From contig NZ_LBMU02000025.1 in assembly GCF_001005085.2 (NCBI RefSeq), positions 1 through 64,000 on the forward strand: a DNA stretch of 64,000 nt, in the 5' to 3' direction. The first letter of the stretch is position 1. Each line of letters begins with the position of its first letter. This document shows positions 26,188 to 34,685 of this stretch, one piece after another. This stretch comes from Streptomyces humi. Lineage in GTDB: Bacteria; Actinomycetota; Actinomycetes; Streptomycetales; Streptomycetaceae. Under the pieces are notes generated by a model. The model was not told the origin of the DNA and made no database searches. It saw only the letters and a list, made by a program, of their open reading frames with translations. The position numbers were made by a program, and so were the translations under genes.

Positions 26188-26757
26188 ATGACCACCGAAG
26201 CAATGCCGAACTCCCGAGAGCGCCTGCTGGAGGCGGCGGCCACGCTCACCTACCGAGACGGCGTCAACATCGGCGTCGACGCGCTGTGCAAGGCGGCGGG
26301 GGTGTCCAAGCGGTCCATGTACCAGCTGTTCGAGAGCAAAGGCGAACTGCTGGCGGCGAGCCTGGAGGAACGCGCCTCCGGCTACGTGACGGCACTCCTT
26401 CCCGCGGCGGACGACAACCGTCCACCCCGCGAGCGGATCCTGCACGTCTTCGAACGGGCAGAGGCACAGGCAGGTGAGCCCGACTTCCAGGGCTGCCGGT
26501 ACCTCGTCGTGCAGATCGAGCTCAAGGACCCGGGCCACCCCGCGAGCCGGGTGGCGCATCGGGTCAAGGAAGACCTGACAGCCTTCTTCCGCACCGAGGC
26601 CGAACGGGGCGGCGCGGGCGACCCGGACCTGCTGGCCCGGCAGCTGATCCTGGTCTTCGACGGCGCCAGTGCCCGTGCGGGAATCAAAGCCGACACGCGG
26701 GCCGGGCTCATCCTCCCCACCGTGGTCGCCCTGCTCGACGCCGCGAACATGCGCTGA
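26188..26757 (+). CDS. TetR-family regulator, copy A
   Basis: A 189-aa TetR protein. The HTH region contains ERLLEAAATLTYRDGVNIGV and CKAAGVSKRSMYQLFESKGE. It is collinear with copy B at 27343, with roughly three quarters of residues identical and no length change. A single AAACCGATCGGTTT site lies in its promoter, so it probably represses itself and the hydrolase, exporter and SDR genes (inference). A conserved Cys in DFQGCRYLVVQIELKD is shared by both copies. Confidence 0.92.
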   Translation: MTTEAMPNSRERLLEAAATLTYRDGVNIGVDALCKAAGVSKRSMYQLFESKGELLAASLEERASGYVTALLPAADDNRPPRERILHVFERAEAQAGEPDFQGCRYLVVQIELKDPGHPASRVAHRVKEDLTAFFRTEAERGGAGDPDLLARQLILVFDGASARAGIKADTRAGLILPTVVALLDAANMR

Positions 26758-27342
26758 CGTATCGCGTGACGAGCGTCTGCGGCGAGTGCATCGCTCGAGG
26801 AACAGCCGCGGCGAGTACATCGCTCGACGAGTCGTGGCCACCCTCCGGCGACTGGGCAACATCCGTGGCAGAGCCCGAGCACTCCGCCCGGCCACAAGTC
26901 CGGCCACTGCCTCGCCGCCCACCCCGCCGGAGAGGACGTCCTGGGCCCCTACCTGGACGGCCGCGGGGCGTTCGTGGACACCGTGCTGCGGCCGCTTCAG
27001 GAGAAGAAGGAGACCCTGTACGCCCTGCCGGGCTCCGATGCGCAGGAGCACGCCCGGCGCCGCTTCGCCCACAAGCCCGCCAAGGAAGTCACCGGCGGCC
27101 GGCGTCCCCCCGTGAGGCGTTCAGCCTCCACCGACCGGGAGCCGCGTACGTCATGAGCTGCGGCCCCCTTTCTCTACGGCCGCAGGGGACCGCACCGTAT
27201 CCCGGCGGAGGCGAATCCGGAGATGGCCGCCGCACGGGCATGACGGCAGGTCATCCAGGACGGGCCAGTACTCGGAGAGCCCCACTGGAAGCCCGAAAAC
27301 CGATCGGTTTTCATTTCGTCCGCTCCGGGTTAACCTCACGGT
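26758..27342. other. Spacer between the two tetR copies with a possible gene remnant
   Basis: From about 26881 to 27156 one forward frame stays open and reads GHCLAAHPAGEDVLGPYLDG, then TVLRPLQEKKETLYALPGSD and RRFAHKPAKEV. This is protein-like but has no clear start and matches no family I can name. The rest looks non-coding apart from the operator at 27298. Confidence 0.35.
27298..27311. promoter_or_regulatory. Operator AAACCGATCGGTTT before tetR copy B
   Basis: A perfect palindrome, here extended to AAAACCGATCGGTTTT (27297-27312), 31 bases before the copy B start. It has the same position relative to its gene as the site for copy A. Confidence 0.8.
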
Positions 27343-27912
27343 ATGAGCACCGAAGTGAAACTGAGCCCCAGGGAGCGCCTGCTGGAGGCGGCCGCCACGC
27401 TCACCTACCGAGACGGCGTCAGCATCGGGGTCGAGGCGCTGTGCAAGGCGGCGGGGGTCTCGAAGCGCTCCATGTATCAGCTGTTCGAGAGCAAGGACGA
27501 GCTCCTGGCGGCGAGCCTGAAGGAGCGCGCCTCCGCCTACGCGGCAACGCTCCTCCCTGCGGCGGACGACGGCCGGTCGCCCCGCGAGCGGATCCTGCAC
27601 GTCTTCGAGCAGGTGGAATCGCAGGCAGGAGCGCCCGAGTTCCGGGGCTGCCGCTATCTGGCGGTGCAGGTCGAGCTCAAGGACCAGAGTCACCCGGCGA
27701 GCCGCGTGGCTCACCAGGTCAAGGCGAATCTGACGGCCTTCTTCCGCGCCGAGGCCGAGCAGGGCGGGGCGGGCGATCCCGATCTGCTGGCCCGGCAGCT
27801 CAGCCTGGTCTTCGACGGCGCGAGCGCCCGCGCCGGAATTCAGGCCGACAACCTGACCGGGCTCGTCGCACCCACCGTGACCACCCTGCTCGACGCGGCA
27901 GGCGTGCACTGA
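27343..27912 (+). CDS. TetR-family regulator, copy B
   Basis: A 189-aa paralogue of the protein at 26188. The recognition-helix region CKAAGVSKRSMYQLFESKDE is identical apart from one residue, so both copies should read the same palindrome. The ligand-binding half has diverged more (for example QVELKDQSHPAS against QIELKDPGHPAS), which would allow two inducers to control one regulon (inference). Confidence 0.92.
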   Translation: MSTEVKLSPRERLLEAAATLTYRDGVSIGVEALCKAAGVSKRSMYQLFESKDELLAASLKERASAYAATLLPAADDGRSPRERILHVFEQVESQAGAPEFRGCRYLAVQVELKDQSHPASRVAHQVKANLTAFFRAEAEQGGAGDPDLLARQLSLVFDGASARAGIQADNLTGLVAPTVTTLLDAAGVH

Positions 27913-27950
27913 CGCGTCCCTGTTCGGAAGACCCCCCCACCTCCCGGCGT

Positions 27951-28469
27951 TCACGGGAAGCCGGGAAGCCCCATGGCTGTGAGCGTGTTGCCGAGCATGC
28001 CGCAGGCGAAGAAACCCGCGGTCTTCTCGCCATCAGCACCCAGCGCCACGTGCACGGCCTCCCAGATACTCATCCAGCCGGCCCGGACGACCTCACCGAT
28101 CAGGTCGTCGCCCTGCGCCCCGGCGTCCGCCACGGCGAGGTATCCCTGCATCTGCATCAGGAGCGTTTCGGGCTGCGTCGAGATCAGCCGCGCATAGGCG
28201 TCCGCCAACACCTGCCGGGCTCGCTCGCTTCCCTCCACCCCGTCGGCCGCCCTTTCGAAAGCCAGGCGAGTGTCTTCCGCGCTCCACACCAGAGCGGCGA
28301 CGAAGATCGCCCTCTTGTCCCGGAAAAGCCGGAAGAGATACGGCTGTGTGACGCCGACCCGCTCGGCGATCGCAGCCGTGGTGGTGCCGTGGTATCCGGC
28401 GATCGCGAACTCGGCGATCGCCGCGCGAATGACGTTCGCGCGCCGCTCCCGCGCACTGACTCCACCCAT
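27951..28469 (-). CDS. TetR-family regulator, unrelated to copies A and B
   Basis: A 172-aa protein with HTH AIAEFAIAGYHGTTTAAIAE and RVGVTQPYLFRLFRDKRAIF. The C-terminal domain differs from the paired TetR proteins. It converges with copy B and lies upstream of no obvious target on its own strand. Its own upstream region contains no AAACCGATCGGTTT site. Confidence 0.9.
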   Translation of the reverse strand: MGGVSARERRANVIRAAIAEFAIAGYHGTTTAAIAERVGVTQPYLFRLFRDKRAIFVAALVWSAEDTRLAFERAADGVEGSERARQVLADAYARLISTQPETLLMQMQGYLAVADAGAQGDDLIGEVVRAGWMSIWEAVHVALGADGEKTAGFFACGMLGNTLTAMGLPGFP

Positions 28470-28717
28470 GACCCCACTCCCTGTTTGAATCAGGTCCGCG
28501 CTCGGGTTCCCACCCCAGCCCTACACGGCGCGCCCGCGAAGCAGCGACAGACCGTCGAAGGACGCAGATCCGCAAGATGAACCGGCCGGCCCGGCTGACG
28601 CACGGCGCTGCCCGCGCTTTTCGGCAACCTCCACCGGCCGCCGATCTGGCCACCACCAGCTCCAGAAAGCGAAAGGGCCCCCCGACTCCGTCGGCGGACC
28701 CTCCCGAAAGATCGAGG

Positions 28718-29089
28718 TCAGGGCTTGAGCACCGCCAGCACATCATCGAGCGAAACGTCGGCGGGGTCACTCATATCGGAACCATCGAATGTCTGCCAGA
28801 TATAGGACGCTGTCCCGCTCTCCCGCAACGGATGCAAGTCGGCCAAGTCCGGATCGTCCCGGAAGCTGTTGAACGCTTCTTCGGACTCCCATTCGACGAG
28901 GAACAGAACCTGTCGTGGCGTGAGGCCGCCGGCCACATTGTCCCGGAAGCGACCAAACGCCACCATGCGACCACCGTACTGCGGAGCCGCTTCCGGCAGG
29001 CGACTGAAATACGCCAGGTATTTCTCCAGGTCGACCACGTCGAACATATTCAGGGCGTAAAACTTCCTCTTCTCTGAATTCGCACTCAT
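28718..29089 (-). CDS. DUF1330-like dimeric alpha/beta-barrel protein
   Basis: A 123-aa protein of the ferredoxin-like dimeric barrel superfamily. It opens KRKFYALNMFDVVDLEKYLA, and QVLFLVEWESEEAFNSFRDD resembles DUF1330 and antibiotic-biosynthesis-monooxygenase proteins. The ATG follows GGAGAGGG by 8 bases; a TTG two codons earlier is possible. It directly follows the SDR gene (stop 29108) and probably shares its transcript and the tandem operators. Function unknown. Confidence 0.82.
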   Translation of the reverse strand: MSANSEKRKFYALNMFDVVDLEKYLAYFSRLPEAAPQYGGRMVAFGRFRDNVAGGLTPRQVLFLVEWESEEAFNSFRDDPDLADLHPLRESGTASYIWQTFDGSDMSDPADVSLDDVLAVLKP

Positions 29090-29107
29090 TGCCAATACCC
29101 TCTCCGT

Positions 29108-29809
29108 CTACCGGGCGAGCTGGGGGTACAGCCCGGTCAGGTCACCGGCCAGGCCCGCCTTGACCTGCCGCGAGATGTCGTCGGCGAGGACCTCGTGGGC
29201 GCCGGCCTCGATGCCGTCGAGGGCGAGTACCGCCACGTCACGGGGGTCGGACTTGGGGGCGTCGACGCGTGTCGTGAGGTCGGTGTCGACGTAGCCGACG
29301 TGCAGTCCGGTGACGGCGATGCCACGCGGCAGCAGCTCCAGGCGCAGGGAGTTGGTCTGTGACCACAGAGCAGCCTTGGAGGCGCTGTAGGAGCCGCCGA
29401 GCGCGATCCAGGAGAGCACGGAGTGCACGTTGAGGAGGTGGCCGCCGCCGTTGCGCTCGATGACCGGCACGAAGGCCCGGGCGACGAGGAGCGGGCCGTA
29501 GAAGTTGGTCTCGAACTCCCGGCGTACGTCGTCGACCGGGGAGTCGAGGAAGGACGCGCCGACCGAGGCACCGGCGTTGTTGATCAGCACGGTGACGTCC
29601 CCCGCCTGCGCGGCGGCCGAGGCCACCGAGGCCGGGTCGGTGACCTCCAGCGCCACCGGGACCGCGTCGGGGTGCGTCACGGTACGCGGGTCGCGCGCGG
29701 TGGCGTAGACCTTGCCGGCGCCGCGCGCGTACAGCTCCTCCACCAGGGCCTTCCCGATGCCGCGGCTGCCGCCGGTGACGAAGACGTTGGCGCCCTTCAG
29801 GGCTGTCAT
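29108..29809 (-). CDS. Short-chain dehydrogenase/reductase
   Basis: A 233-aa classical SDR. It has the cofactor motif GANVFVTGGSRGIGKALVEE, NNAG in VTVLINNAGASVGASF, the active-site Ser in VHSVLSWIALGGSYSASKAA and the YxxxK pair in that segment. Two AAACCGATCGGTTT palindromes lie 21 and 45 bp before the start, so it is a member of the hydrolase/exporter regulon. The DUF1330-like gene follows it. Confidence 0.93.
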   Translation of the reverse strand: MTALKGANVFVTGGSRGIGKALVEELYARGAGKVYATARDPRTVTHPDAVPVALEVTDPASVASAAAQAGDVTVLINNAGASVGASFLDSPVDDVRREFETNFYGPLLVARAFVPVIERNGGGHLLNVHSVLSWIALGGSYSASKAALWSQTNSLRLELLPRGIAVTGLHVGYVDTDLTTRVDAPKSDPRDVAVLALDGIEAGAHEVLADDISRQVKAGLAGDLTGLYPQLAR

Positions 29810-29829
29810 GACTACCTCCAGAAGAAGAG

Positions 29830-29867
29830 AAACCGATCGGTTTCAAAAAGCGTAAACCGATCGGTTT
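29830..29867. promoter_or_regulatory. Paired operators AAACCGATCGGTTT before the SDR gene
   Basis: Perfect palindromes at 29830-29843 (extended to GAAACCGATCGGTTTC) and 29854-29867. The centres are 24 bp apart, exactly as before the hydrolase and exporter genes. Confidence 0.83.
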
Positions 29868-30024
29868 CTCGATGCAAGCTCAAGCGTCACCTGGTCCCCA
29901 CTGCGCCGACAGGCCGACTCGGGGCGGGGCGGCCTGGAGCACCTCCAGGGCCAGGGCTTCGGCGTAGTCGTGTGATGTCCGGTCCGTGATCACGGGAGAC
30001 CGAAGAGCGCGGGGGCGCTTCGGG

Positions 30025-30370
30025 TCACTCGTCCGCGACGCCGAAGGAGCCGGTGCGGGGAAGGTCTCGGTCGGCCCAGGCGGCCATGGCGTCGAAGACG
30101 ACCTGAAGTCGTGCGCCTTCCGGGGGTGAGCTGGTACTCCACCCGCGGTGGGATCTCCGGACAGGCGGTGCGGGCGACCAGTCCGGTGAGTACGAATCGC
30201 CGCAGCCGCGAGGACAAGGCCCTGGGGCTGATCCCCGGTAGCGCGGCGCGCAACTCGGTGAAGCGTTCCGGGCCGGTCAGCAGCTTCCGCACGATCAGCA
30301 TCGCCCAGGGCCCGTCCAGCACGGTCAGGAACCGGGTGCCGACAGGGCCAGTTCGCTGCTCGTCACGCAC
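30025..30370 (-). pseudogene. HxlR-family regulator with a one-base frameshift
   Basis: The frame from GTG 30370 reads a winged-helix HxlR protein: VLDGPWAMLIVRKLLTGPER, FTELRAALPGISPRALSSRL and PRVEYQLTP. After that it turns to arginine-rich nonsense. Skipping one base in the run of five G/C at 30122-30126 restores PEGARLQVVFDAMAAWADRD and a stop at 30025, the normal HxlR ending. Either a real inactivating insertion or a homopolymer sequencing error. Confidence 0.8.
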
Positions 30371-30892
30371 TCCATGAGGCTGTGGACAGCCGCTGGACCG
30401 TGCGGGCGTTCGACGCCAAGCCGATGCCCCACAGCCGACGACTTCTACCGACGGCTAGTCACCAGGCATCGCCCTTCAACCCCAACACCCCCTTCACAGA
30501 ACACCTGTTCGACATGAAGGATGGGGCTGATCGCGTGTCAGTGGATGGGCGTCTCCGTCGAAGATGCAGAGCATCTGGATCGAGTCGACGACCTTCGACA
30601 GGTTCCCGCTGCCGTGCGCTTCCTGTCCTGAGAGCCGTTGCTCGGTCCACTTACCGGTCTGCGCCTGGACGGCATCTGCTGGGTCATTGCCGACGGGGAG
30701 TCCGGGCCCCACCATCGGCCCGTGAAGACGGCCCCGCTGCGACGGATCCCGCACGGCTTCATCTCCGAAGCGCCCGACGGGACGACGGAACCTCGCGCCA
30801 TCAACGCCAGGACGCGAGTGAGCCTGGCGACGACACCGCCCACTACTCGTCCGTCAGCCGAGCAAGGCGCCCTCTGGTGAGAGGCCGTAACG

Positions 30893-31069
30893 GCACATCC
30901 AGGGCACATGGACCTGGGAAACGGCGTTGACCCGTGAGAACTACCGAGAGGGGTTTTCCCAGGTCAACACACGTCCTCCCGCGAAACCCCAGGCCAGCGC
31001 CCCGCCCTCCCAATCGCTGCACGAGTGGCAGGACTTCAGCCATCGGTTGCATGAGGCGGGGCATCAGCC
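30893..31069. repeat. Left direct repeat of the nested element (att-like)
   Basis: Repeated at 42588-42764. The first 68 bp differ at only three positions, including a run of over 35 identical bases that begins CCTGGGAAACGGCGTTGACC; the remainder is about 75-80% alike. Inside are inverted arms CCTGGGAAA / TTTCCCAGG and GTTGACC / GGTCAAC, as in tyrosine-recombinase core sites. The element's integrase gene ends about 90 bp away. Confidence 0.72.
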
Positions 31070-31111
31070 TTATTGCCTAGTGTGGCCCTGACCTGGGGTT
31101 TCATGGGTTTC

Positions 31112-31134
31112 GGGCGGGGTTTCTGACCCCGCCC
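31112..31134 (-). terminator. Terminator after the integrase gene
   Basis: A perfect 9-bp stem GGGCGGGGT / ACCCCGCCC with loop TTCTG, 24 bp beyond the integrase stop. Confidence 0.7.
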
Positions 31135-31157
31135 TCGTCATGTGCGGGGAGAGGCCG

Positions 31158-32387
31158 TCAGGCGGCCAGGGCACATTGAGGGCACATGGGTTTCGCCGGG
31201 GGCACTGATGTGCCCTGAGTGCCGCGCCGGTCGTCCTCGTCTTCTGCGTCGGCTTCTGCCTCGGCTTCTGTGAAGACGTCGTCGATCGCCTTGCGGGTGC
31301 GGGTCTCGCTGGACGGCAGCAGATGCGTGTACGTCCGCAGCGTGAAGCCCGGGTCCGAGTGGCCGAGGTACTCGGAGAGCGCCTTGATGCTCTCTCCGGC
31401 GTCCAGGAGGACGGAGGCGTACGCGTGCCGGAGGGCGTGCATGCCGTCTTCCGGAGCCGCCTGGAGGTAGCGCGCCCCGCGCTCGCGGGGAGGGATCACG
31501 CCGGCGGCGGCAAGAGCGCGCTTCCAGTCGCCCATGTTGAAGACGCTGCGGTTGTAGGCCCGCCCCTTCTTGTCGACGAAGAGGAGGCGGAAGGTCTTCG
31601 GCTCGCCGTCCGGCTTGGTCCACGGCAGGGTGACCTCGACCGGCGGGAACTCCTGCATGTGCGCCTTGAGGGCTGCGGCGAGCTGAGCCGACAGGGGCAC
31701 TGACCGGATCCTGTTGCCCTTGGGCAGGGCGAAGACGGGCTTCGTACCGACCAGCCGCACCTGGCGGTTGACGTGGATCCAGCCGCCCTTGAAGTCGATG
31801 TCCTCGACGGCGAAGCCGAACACCTCGCCCTGCCGCAGGCCGCAGCCGAAGGCGAGCTTGCCCCCGGCCTGGAAGCGCTTCGGTAGTTCGGTGATGACCG
31901 CGCGGATGCGCTCCAGCGACCAAGGGATGATCTTCTTCTTGGCCGCGGTCGGGAGCTTGACCGACTTCGCCTTGCACGGGTTCTTCGGCAGCAGCCCGTC
32001 CTCCACGGCCGCGCCGAGGACGCTGGAGAGGATGTCGAAGATGCCCTCGATCGTCGACACCTCCAGGCCGCCGTCCTGGAGGGTGCGGATCCAACCCTGG
32101 ATGACCGAGGGCTGATTGAGGGACCGCAGCTCGCGTCGGCCGAGGTGCTCGACGATGTGGTTGCGGACGGTCGCCTCATAACGGAGCGCGGTCGTCGGGC
32201 CGACGGAGTTCGCGTCGAGCCACTTCTGCGCGTAGGCGCCGAGCGTCTGCTTCGTCTCGGCGGGGACGACGTAGGAGCCCTGCCGGATCTCGCCGAACCG
32301 GTCCTGGTCGGCCTTGCCAGCCGAGCACCCAGCCCGCAGACCAAGCGCCGCTACGCCCACCACCTCCAGCAGGCAGTACCGGAACAC
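31158..32387 (-). pseudogene. Tyrosine site-specific integrase, 5'-truncated
   Basis: Residues from RFGEIRQGSYVVPAE onward match a Streptomyces phage-type integrase: core-binding domain TLGAYAQKWLDANSVGPTTA, then catalytic Arg in FGCGLRQGEVFGF, HxxR in DGMHALRHAYASVLL, and LGHSDPGFTLRTYTHLLP with the terminal His and nucleophile Tyr. The usual N-terminal arm-binding domain is missing. The first ~25 codons are antisense to a relaxase-like remnant that begins at about 32316. The frame stays open to a start at 32387, so a shortened protein could be made, but arm-site binding is probably lost. Its last residues PMCPQCALAA overlap a motif also found in both direct repeats. Confidence 0.8.
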
Positions 32388-32690
32388 GCCTTGCGCGTCC
32401 TGGCCGACCCCGCCTGGGACTCACTCACCACCGTGCTCGCCGAGGCAGAAGCAGCAGGACACAACGCAGCCACCGTCCTCGACCAGGCCCTCGGCCAGCG
32501 CACCCTGGACGATGCCCACAGCCCCGCCCGCGCACTGCCCTGGCGCATCCGCCGCCTTGGCGAACGCCACGCCCCAGGTCCGCAAGCAGAGGCAGCCAGG
32601 GCTCGCAGCGTCACACCACGCCAGGCAGCTCCTGTCCAACCGGGGGCAGCCCCTCCAGCGCCGCAGCCACCACCAGCCCGGCGGCGCTGA
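32316..32690 (+). pseudogene. 3' remnant of a relaxase/mobilisation-type gene
   Basis: The forward frame reads VPEHALRVLADPAWDSLTTV, AEAEAAGHNAATVLDQALGQ and ALPWRIRRLG before a stop at 32690. The pattern ADPAW...AEAAGH...WRIRRLG is common near the C-terminus of Streptomyces relaxase/TraA-like and helicase proteins carried by conjugative elements (family recollection, not searched). The 5' part was replaced by the integrase fragment, so both genes were cut at one junction near 32316. Confidence 0.5.
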
Positions 32691-33245
32691 TTACGGCCGC
32701 GCGGACACCTTGGGAGTGAGCAGATCCAGCGCCCCTTCCCAGCGGTAACGGTCGGCCCCGCCGCCGGCCTTCGGTCGACGCGGCTCGTACGAGCCGATCA
32801 GGACGCCCATCTCGCGCAGTCGCTCCAGGCTCTGCCGGTATGCGGGATCGGCGGCCTGGGCCGAGTTCACGTACGGCAGGACGGCGGTGGGGATGCCCAT
32901 GCCGTACGCCTCGTACAAGATGCCCAGGGCAAGGGTGTCGGAGATCCCCGCCGCCCACTTGTTGACCGTGTTGAAGGTGGCCGACGCCACCGCGATGGCG
33001 TCCGCGGGCGGCAGCGGACGAGGATCTCCGGGCGAGCGCCAGGCCGAGCGGATCGGGTAGCCGGTCTGCGCCTCGGCCGCCTCCGTGTCGATGAAACCCA
33101 GGCCCTGCAGAGTGGCCACCACGCCGACGTCCCAGTTCGCCTCTTGAGCGGCCGTGATCAGCTTGCCGACGTCGCCGGCGACCCCGGCCGCGCACACCAC
33201 GACGTACAGGAACGGCTTCTTGCCCGGCACCTGCGGCTCGGTCAC
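32691..33245 (-). CDS. HFCD-family flavoprotein
   Basis: A 184-aa flavoprotein of the homo-oligomeric Cys-decarboxylase fold (PPCDC / EpiD / Dfp type). It opens PFLYVVVCAAGVAGDVGKLI and holds ADAIAVASATFNTVNKWAAG, like the FMN-binding ASANT/PADMT segments, then GIPTAVLPYVNSAQA. The GTG start overlaps the WbqC stop (GTGA), so translation is coupled. Family members decarboxylate phosphopantothenoylcysteine or peptide C-terminal Cys. The actual substrate is unknown. It is the last gene of the four-gene minus operon. Confidence 0.86.
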   Translation of the reverse strand: MTEPQVPGKKPFLYVVVCAAGVAGDVGKLITAAQEANWDVGVVATLQGLGFIDTEAAEAQTGYPIRSAWRSPGDPRPLPPADAIAVASATFNTVNKWAAGISDTLALGILYEAYGMGIPTAVLPYVNSAQAADPAYRQSLERLREMGVLIGSYEPRRPKAGGGADRYRWEGALDLLTPKVSARP

Positions 33246-33967
33246 GTGAAGCCCCCCATAAGCCGATGGTCTCGTTGGGCCGCCAGCATGGCAGCCAGGG
33301 CTTCCGGCCCGATCCGGCTCAGCGCCCAGAGGCTGCTGATGTGGCGGGCCCACCGCCAGAGTGGGTCGCCCGTGTCCACAGGGGTGTGGAAGGACAGCAC
33401 CCGGATGCCGTGGCCATCGAACGCCTGAGTGTCGAGGTAGCGCCAGCCGCCCGTGCCGCAGAGGTAGTGGGTGCTGCTGGTGGCCGCGGCGAGGTCGGCG
33501 AGTCTCTCTGACCGGCCCGCCCGGGTCGGAATCGCGCTGCTGCGCAGTATCTCGCCGCTCCAGCCCAACGCGGTGAGCAGGGCGACCGTCGACGCCTTGG
33601 CAACGTCGGATACACGGTCGGTGTCCCCGAACTGATCGAGAACCGCGTCCAGGACGTCGCGCACCGCGGGCCAGTAGCGGCTGCGGCCGTAGTACTGGCG
33701 TGTCAACAGGCTGACGGTGCGACGGGATCGGCCGGGTTCGGCGAGCCGTGCCTGGTCGATCGGTGTCGGGCGCCCGTGAGGAAGGCGGGTGGGGAGCGTG
33801 AGCCACTGCTGCCGAGCGGGCTCGTCCAGGGCCGCCAGACGAGCCCGGTGCTGGTAGTCGCGCCGGGCGAACTGGACGTCGTCGAGGACGATCCACCGGT
33901 CGGCGGCGTACAGCTTCGCCACCGTGGACAGCCGCGGGAACAGGTTCGGTTGGTGGATCGCGCACAC
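33242..33967 (-). CDS. WbqC-family protein
   Basis: A 241-aa WbqC-like protein. The N-terminus VCAIHQPNLFPRLSTVAKLY and WIVLDDVQFARRDYQHRARL are diagnostic. The last part contains the ISSLWALSRIGPEAL helix. A GTG start at 33967 is chosen because the family begins at AIHQPN; an ATG at 34060 would overlap YdcF by about 60 bases. WbqC proteins are found in sugar and cofactor biosynthesis loci and have no proven activity that I can cite. It overlaps the flavoprotein gene by four bases. Confidence 0.84.
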   Translation of the reverse strand: MCAIHQPNLFPRLSTVAKLYAADRWIVLDDVQFARRDYQHRARLAALDEPARQQWLTLPTRLPHGRPTPIDQARLAEPGRSRRTVSLLTRQYYGRSRYWPAVRDVLDAVLDQFGDTDRVSDVAKASTVALLTALGWSGEILRSSAIPTRAGRSERLADLAAATSSTHYLCGTGGWRYLDTQAFDGHGIRVLSFHTPVDTGDPLWRWARHISSLWALSRIGPEALAAMLAAQRDHRLMGGFT

Positions 33968-33995
33968 CCCGCCCGGCGAACCGGCGCGGGACGGG

Positions 33996-34685
33996 TCAGG
34001 TGCCGATGAGGCGGCTGTCGAATCCGTCGCGCAGAAGGCGCTCGTAAGCGTCATACACATCCCCCGGTACGTCCTGCTCGACGGCGAAGCCGAGCTTCGG
34101 GTACTCGATCACCCGTTGCAGGTCGCCGACGAGCATGTCGACGACGAGCTTCTCGTCGCCGATGGACTTGATGTAGTCGTCCAACTCCAGTGGCTCGGAG
34201 GCGCAGACAACGTCCGCCTCGGGCCACAGCTTGCGGCACGTCGCGTACGAGCGGCGCTCCATGTACGGCTTGGAGATCAGCAGCAGCGACTCCACCGCGA
34301 TGCCGGCCTCGGCCAGCAGCTCGCGGGAGAACGTGATGTTCTGACCAGTGTTGGCTGCCTTTGGCTCGACCAGGATCGCTTCGTCCGGCACACCCAGGCT
34401 CAGCGCATGCTCGCGGTAGTGCACCGCCTCGCCGCGCGGGAAACGGGCCCGGGTGGTGGGACTGTTGCCTCCGCTGAACACCACGACCGGGAAGAGACCG
34501 GCGCGGTACAGATCGGCGGCCGCGGTGGCCACCCCGAGGTCGTGGCTGCCCAGGCCGATCGCCGCCGAGCAGGGCCGCTGTTCGTGGCCCATCTGGTGGT
34601 AGTTCCAGATCAGCGTCGCGTCGTGGAACTGCTCGTCGGTGATCTGGCGCTGCTCGTGCTCCGGCACTGGCACTCCCTGGCTCAT
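33996..34685 (-). CDS. YdcF/ElyC/SanA-family protein (DUF218)
   Basis: A 229-aa DUF218 protein without signal peptide. It has the family core SAAIGLGSHDLGVATAAADL, FPVVVFSGGNSPTTRARFPR, then ILVEPKAANTGQNITFSREL and LLLISKPYMERRSYATCRKL. Cytosolic members of this group are poorly characterised; some bind nucleotide cofactors. The start overlaps the upstream regulator stop (ATGA), making the operon tightly coupled. Confidence 0.88.
   Translation of the reverse strand: MSQGVPVPEHEQRQITDEQFHDATLIWNYHQMGHEQRPCSAAIGLGSHDLGVATAAADLYRAGLFPVVVFSGGNSPTTRARFPRGEAVHYREHALSLGVPDEAILVEPKAANTGQNITFSRELLAEAGIAVESLLLISKPYMERRSYATCRKLWPEADVVCASEPLELDDYIKSIGDEKLVVDMLVGDLQRVIEYPKLGFAVEQDVPGDVYDAYERLLRDGFDSRLIGT

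Larger units (their letters stand above)
30371..31157. other. Gene-poor stretch with left repeat of the integrative element
   Basis: No supported gene in about 790 bp. It contains the left 177-bp direct repeat (30893-31069) and the terminator of the integrase gene. Short open frames at 30382-30930 run both ways without recognisable domains. Confidence 0.55.

Noticed and set aside
29868..30024. Minus-strand reading HDYAEALALEVLQAA before the SDR operators, considered as a gene tail
   Set aside because: Only about 30 residues, no recognisable family and no start.
30382..30930. Open frames before the left repeat, considered as transposase remnants
   Set aside because: No DDE or IS110-type motif could be recognised in any frame.
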